Shown piece by piece: positions 61,063 to 64,000 of a DNA stretch of 64,000 bases (the first letter of the stretch is position 1; each line of letters opens with the position of its first letter). The notes below the pieces were generated by a model. It did not search any database. It worked only from the letters and a program-made list of their open reading frames with translations, and was not told the DNA's origin. The stretch is taken from assembly GCA_964636985.1 (NCBI GenBank), contig CAZWSX010000001.1:620001-684000 (forward strand), written 5' to 3'. The translations under genes were made by a program, and so were the position numbers. The stretch is from CAZWSX01 sp964636985. Lineage in GTDB: Bacteria; Planctomycetota; Planctomycetia; Pirellulales; Pirellulaceae.

Positions 61063-61917
61063 TTAGCCTTGGGCTTTGAGGGCAGCTTCGGCTTCTTTGA
61101 GTTTGTCCAGGAGGCGGCCCGGAGTTCCCATGGCGTTGTAGCCGCCGTCGACGTGCATGATCTCGGCCGTCATGCCGCTCGACATGTCGGAGAGAAGGAA
61201 CGCGCCGGTGTTACCGATCTCATCGTGCGTCATGTTGCGGCCGATGGGGGCCATGTACTCGTACATGCGAAGCATGGCGTCGACGCCGGCGCCTTTGCCT
61301 GATACCGTTTTCATTGGCCCGGCCGAGAGAGCGTTCACTCGGATGCCGTTAGGGCCCAGGTCGAAGGCGAGGTATTTGACGATCGAGTCGAGCGCCGCTT
61401 TGCAGATGCCCATCACGTTGTAGCCGGGGACACACTTCTCGCCGCCGAAATAGGTGAGCGTGAGGATCGACGAGTTATCGCTCATGATTGGCCGAGCGGC
61501 GCGCGATACGGCGATCAAGCTATAAGCGCTGATGTCCATGCCGGTCAAGAAGCCGTTGCGGCTGGTGTCGACGGTGCTCTTGGCCAGATCTTCGGGCGGC
61601 GCGAAGGCGATCGAGTGCAGCAGGAAGTCGATCTTGCCGAACTCTTGTTTGGCCTTGTCCATAATCGCCGTAACGTCCTCGTCCTTTTGCACGTTCATCG
61701 GCACCAGGAACTTGGCCCGATCCTTGTGCGGCAGTGCGTCGAGCAGCATCGAGACGCGGCGGTGGTTCCGCTTTTTGTCGTCGTCGGGCTTGTCGGGCAT
61801 GTGGTTGAAGCCGCAAACCCCGCCTTCGCTCATGATCTTGTCGGCAATCGCCCAGCCCAGCGAGTGTTCGTTGAAAACGCCGAGAATCAGACCCTTCTTG
61901 CCTTCGAACAATCCCAT
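61063..61917 (-). CDS. fabI: Enoyl-[acyl-carrier-protein] reductase FabI
   Basis: 284 residues; NADH-dependent reduction of trans-2-enoyl-ACP in fatty-acid elongation. Visible are the N-terminal cofactor site (GLILGVFNEHSLGWAIA), the FabI catalytic pair Tyr166-x6-Lys173 (GYNVMGICKAALD) and YFGGEKCVPGYN with Tyr156. The C-terminus (YNAMGTPGRLL) is standard. The gene is separated from the epimerase-like gene by a repeat block. Confidence 0.95.
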   Translation of the reverse strand: MGLFEGKKGLILGVFNEHSLGWAIADKIMSEGGVCGFNHMPDKPDDDKKRNHRRVSMLLDALPHKDRAKFLVPMNVQKDEDVTAIMDKAKQEFGKIDFLLHSIAFAPPEDLAKSTVDTSRNGFLTGMDISAYSLIAVSRAARPIMSDNSSILTLTYFGGEKCVPGYNVMGICKAALDSIVKYLAFDLGPNGIRVNALSAGPMKTVSGKGAGVDAMLRMYEYMAPIGRNMTHDEIGNTGAFLLSDMSSGMTAEIMHVDGGYNAMGTPGRLLDKLKEAEAALKAQG

Positions 61918-62085
61918 AACGTCGCCGTTCCTTTTGATATACGAAAGTGGGCAATGGACGCCGTCATTCTCGCGATTTGAGGCCCTTCCGGCTAGGGTAG
62001 TTGACCCGAGTTCGGTAGCTTGTGAGGGGTGGCCAAAGGCTCGACAATCTGGGCACTGGGAAACGATTTCGCGACAGGGCCAAGC

Positions 62086-64000
62086 ATGGACGATCCGTCT
62101 CGCTATTCAGGACTCGAAAAGCACCCGGCCTTTTCGGCGGCGCTGTTGCAAACGCTGGCCGCGGCGCTGGATGCCGGCGACCAATCGCAGTTCTTTTCGA
62201 TCGCCGCGGCGCGAATTCGCACGGCTTTGGCGGCCGAAACAGTGGCCCTGGTGCGAGGCGAAAAAGGGCTCTGGCGGCCGATGATTGTCGCCGGTGCCAC
62301 CCGAGCCATGCCCGAGAGCATTTTGGCCGAAGCGGTCGATCGCAACGGTTTGTATGGCCGATCGGCCGATTGGCTGGCGATCCCGATTCGGATGCCGGCC
62401 GAGGACCGTACGGCGTCGGCACTGCTGGTCGCGAGTTACAAGTCGACGGCCGCCGACGCGAGTCAGCAGCTAACGCGGTGGAGCGACTGGCTGGGAGATA
62501 TCGTCGCGGCGGTGCATCATCGAGAGCAACTCTCGGCTAAAGCGAAGCGCCTCGATGCCATTCTGCAACTTGTTGCCGATTGGCAGGGGCATCGGAAACT
62601 CGACGAACTGTTGCAGCAGATGGCCGAGGCCTCGACCAAGCTCCTGGCCTCAGAGCGAGCGACGATCTTTTTGCGGGACCGCAAGTCGAAGCAACTGATC
62701 GGCCGGCCTGCGCTCGGCGTCGAAGGCAACGAGATTCGTATCCCGGAGCACACGGGCGTCGTCGGCCAAGTGGTTGATACAGGCGAGCCGCGGCGGGTCG
62801 ATGTCGACGTGCAATCGGAACAGCGCGAGATCCATCGCGCGGTCGATCAAAAGCTCAAGTTCCAAACGCGCTCGCTGTTGTGCGTCCCTCTGCGAAACCG
62901 CAAAGGGGAAATCATCGGCGCGTTTGAGATGATCAATAAGAAGGTGGGCAATTTTACTGATGACGATGTCGTTGCCCTCACCGAGCTAGCCGATCACGCT
63001 GCCGGCGCGCTGGAATCGACCGAGCAATTCGAGCACGTGGTGAAGTCGCGCGAGCAAATGGTTTCGCAAGCGGCCCAGGGGGTGCAACTGATCGGCAATT
63101 GCCCGGCGATCGATGCGCTACGTAAGACGATCGAGCGCGTCGCCGATACCGAGTTGTCGGTGCTGGTCCTTGGCGAGAACGGAACCGGAAAGGAAGTCGT
63201 TAGCCAGAGCATCCACTATCAGAGTCGCCGCCGTGACGAACCACTATTGGCGGTGAACTGCGCGGCGCTGGCGGAAACGCTTTTGGAAAGCGAACTTTTC
63301 GGCCACGAAAAAGGGGCGTTTACCGACGCTCGCGAGACGCGGCAGGGAAAGTTTGAAGTCGCCAGCGGAGGCACGCTATTCCTTGATGAAATCGGCGATA
63401 TGAGCTTAGGGGCGCAGGCAAAGCTCCTGCGAGTCCTCGAAGAGCGTGTTGTGACTCGCGTTGGAGGATCAAAGACGATTTCGGTCGATGTCCGTGTCCT
63501 GGCCGCGACGAATCGCAATTTGACCGAGGCAGTCCAGGCGGGCAGGTTTCGCGAAGACCTTTACTATCGGCTCAGCGTTGTGACGGTCGATCTGCCGCCG
63601 CTTCGCAAACGGGGTGACGACATTCTTTTGCTGGCCGATCACTTCCTGCACTACTTTTGCCGCAAGGCGCAGCGGAAGCTGATAAAGTTCTCGGCCGCGG
63701 CGCAGAAGAAGTTGCTGGCGCACTCGTGGCCGGGCAACGTGCGCGAACTCCGCAATTTGATCGAGCGGCTGGCTTACTTGTCGGCAGAGGATCGGATCGA
63801 ACCGGAAGGACTGGCGTTCATCCTCGCGCCGCAGCAGGTGAGTAAAGCAAGGGGAATGAATCTCGATTTGTCGCTAGCCGATGCAACCAAGCAATTCCAG
63901 GTCGAGTACATCGAACAACAAATCGCCCGGATGCGCGGGAACATGACGGTGGCGGCGGAGAACATGGGGCTGCACCGGTCGAACTTGTACCGCAAGATGC
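62086..64000 (+). CDS. Sigma-54-dependent transcriptional activator with GAF domains, 3' end outside the window
   Basis: At least 638 residues, open at the window edge. The N-terminal 330 residues hold one or two GAF-like sensor domains (LLASERATIFLRDRKSKQLIG; LLCVPLRNRKGEIIGAFEMI). The AAA+ domain has Walker A GENGTGKE near 363, the sigma-54 contact loop GAFTDA at 412-417 or close to it (the usual form is GAFTGA), Walker B FLDEIGDM near 432 and the arginine finger region. A Fis-type helix-turn-helix begins near the edge (VAAENMGLHRSNLYRKM). It would activate promoters on an unknown cytoplasmic signal. Confidence 0.93.
   Translation, partial: MDDPSRYSGLEKHPAFSAALLQTLAAALDAGDQSQFFSIAAARIRTALAAETVALVRGEKGLWRPMIVAGATRAMPESILAEAVDRNGLYGRSADWLAIPIRMPAEDRTASALLVASYKSTAADASQQLTRWSDWLGDIVAAVHHREQLSAKAKRLDAILQLVADWQGHRKLDELLQQMAEASTKLLASERATIFLRDRKSKQLIGRPALGVEGNEIRIPEHTGVVGQVVDTGEPRRVDVDVQSEQREIHRAVDQKLKFQTRSLLCVPLRNRKGEIIGAFEMINKKVGNFTDDDVVALTELADHAAGALESTEQFEHVVKSREQMVSQAAQGVQLIGNCPAIDALRKTIERVADTELSVLVLGENGTGKEVVSQSIHYQSRRRDEPLLAVNCAALAETLLESELFGHEKGAFTDARETRQGKFEVASGGTLFLDEIGDMSLGAQAKLLRVLEERVVTRVGGSKTISVDVRVLAATNRNLTEAVQAGRFREDLYYRLSVVTVDLPPLRKRGDDILLLADHFLHYFCRKAQRKLIKFSAAAQKKLLAHSWPGNVRELRNLIERLAYLSAEDRIEPEGLAFILAPQQVSKARGMNLDLSLADATKQFQVEYIEQQIARMRGNMTVAAENMGLHRSNLYRKM

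Overview
The window reads as a chromosomal segment of a planctomycete, most likely in or near Pirellulales. This rests on family content, not on a database match. Pointers are a DUF1501 protein, Tat-leader Gfo/Idh and sugar-isomerase-like enzymes, an SHD1 plus beta-propeller protein, a HYExAFE protein, a Ser/Thr kinase with a single membrane span and a beta-helix-like outer part, and weak or absent Shine-Dalgarno sites at many starts. I see no rRNA, tRNA, CRISPR array, transposase, integrase or phage gene.

Layout. 0-8.5 kb: the end of an unknown protein, a transmembrane Ser/Thr kinase, and an oligopeptide-type ABC operon (lipoprotein binding protein and two permeases, no ATPase). 8.8-9.8 kb: two tandem exported CxxCH proteins. 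9.8-11.1 kb: a membrane protein and a leucine-rich-repeat remnant cut by a repeat. 11.1-19.3 kb: an arginine dihydrolase/ornithine cyclodeaminase fusion, ftsH, dxr and rseP. 19.3-28 kb: a repeat-rich stretch holding a large unknown protein, a 29-residue Lys/Ala protein, a HYExAFE protein, lutABC and a DUF1501 protein. 28-31 kb: four accessory genes, one a phospholipase-D-like protein. 31-36 kb: oxidoreductase, ribokinase, nrdR and a uronate-isomerase-like enzyme. 36-42 kb: an SHD1/propeller protein, a zinc-ribbon/trypsin/HEAT fusion and an ECF sigma factor. 42-46 kb: a ParDE-type toxin-antitoxin pair, an RNase Z-like hydrolase, scpA and a pentapeptide-repeat protein. 46-54.4 kb: an FkbM methyltransferase, ilvN, ilvC, purH, a zinc-ribbon protein and gyrA. 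54.8-59.9 kb: a PA-IL-like exported protein and a run of small unknown genes. 59.9-64 kb: a TIM-barrel sugar epimerase-like protein, fabI and the start of a sigma-54 activator.

Most genes are ordinary housekeeping (isoprenoid, branched-chain amino acid, purine and fatty-acid synthesis; lactate use; membrane proteolysis; DNA topology). Extracytoplasmic and sensory functions are prominent: kinase, proteases RseP, FtsH and the trypsin-like fusion, an ECF sigma factor and a GAF-type sigma-54 activator.

The strongest unexplained signal is a family of modular intergenic repeats between 10.8 and 61 kb. Three modules recur: A (CACCGCGGAGACCCGGAG-like, placed as terminal inverted repeats), B (a near-perfect palindrome built on GGACAATCCTGTCC) and C (an inverted repeat ending GATTTGCGAAGTG). 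They combine into elements of about 250-270 bp. One element has 17-bp perfect termini (22744-23015). Two same-orientation copies enclose lutC exactly, and one of them supplies the last residues of LutB. A truncated leucine-rich-repeat gene also ends abruptly in such a repeat. This looks like a non-autonomous mobile or structural repeat system whose mobilising enzyme is not in the window.
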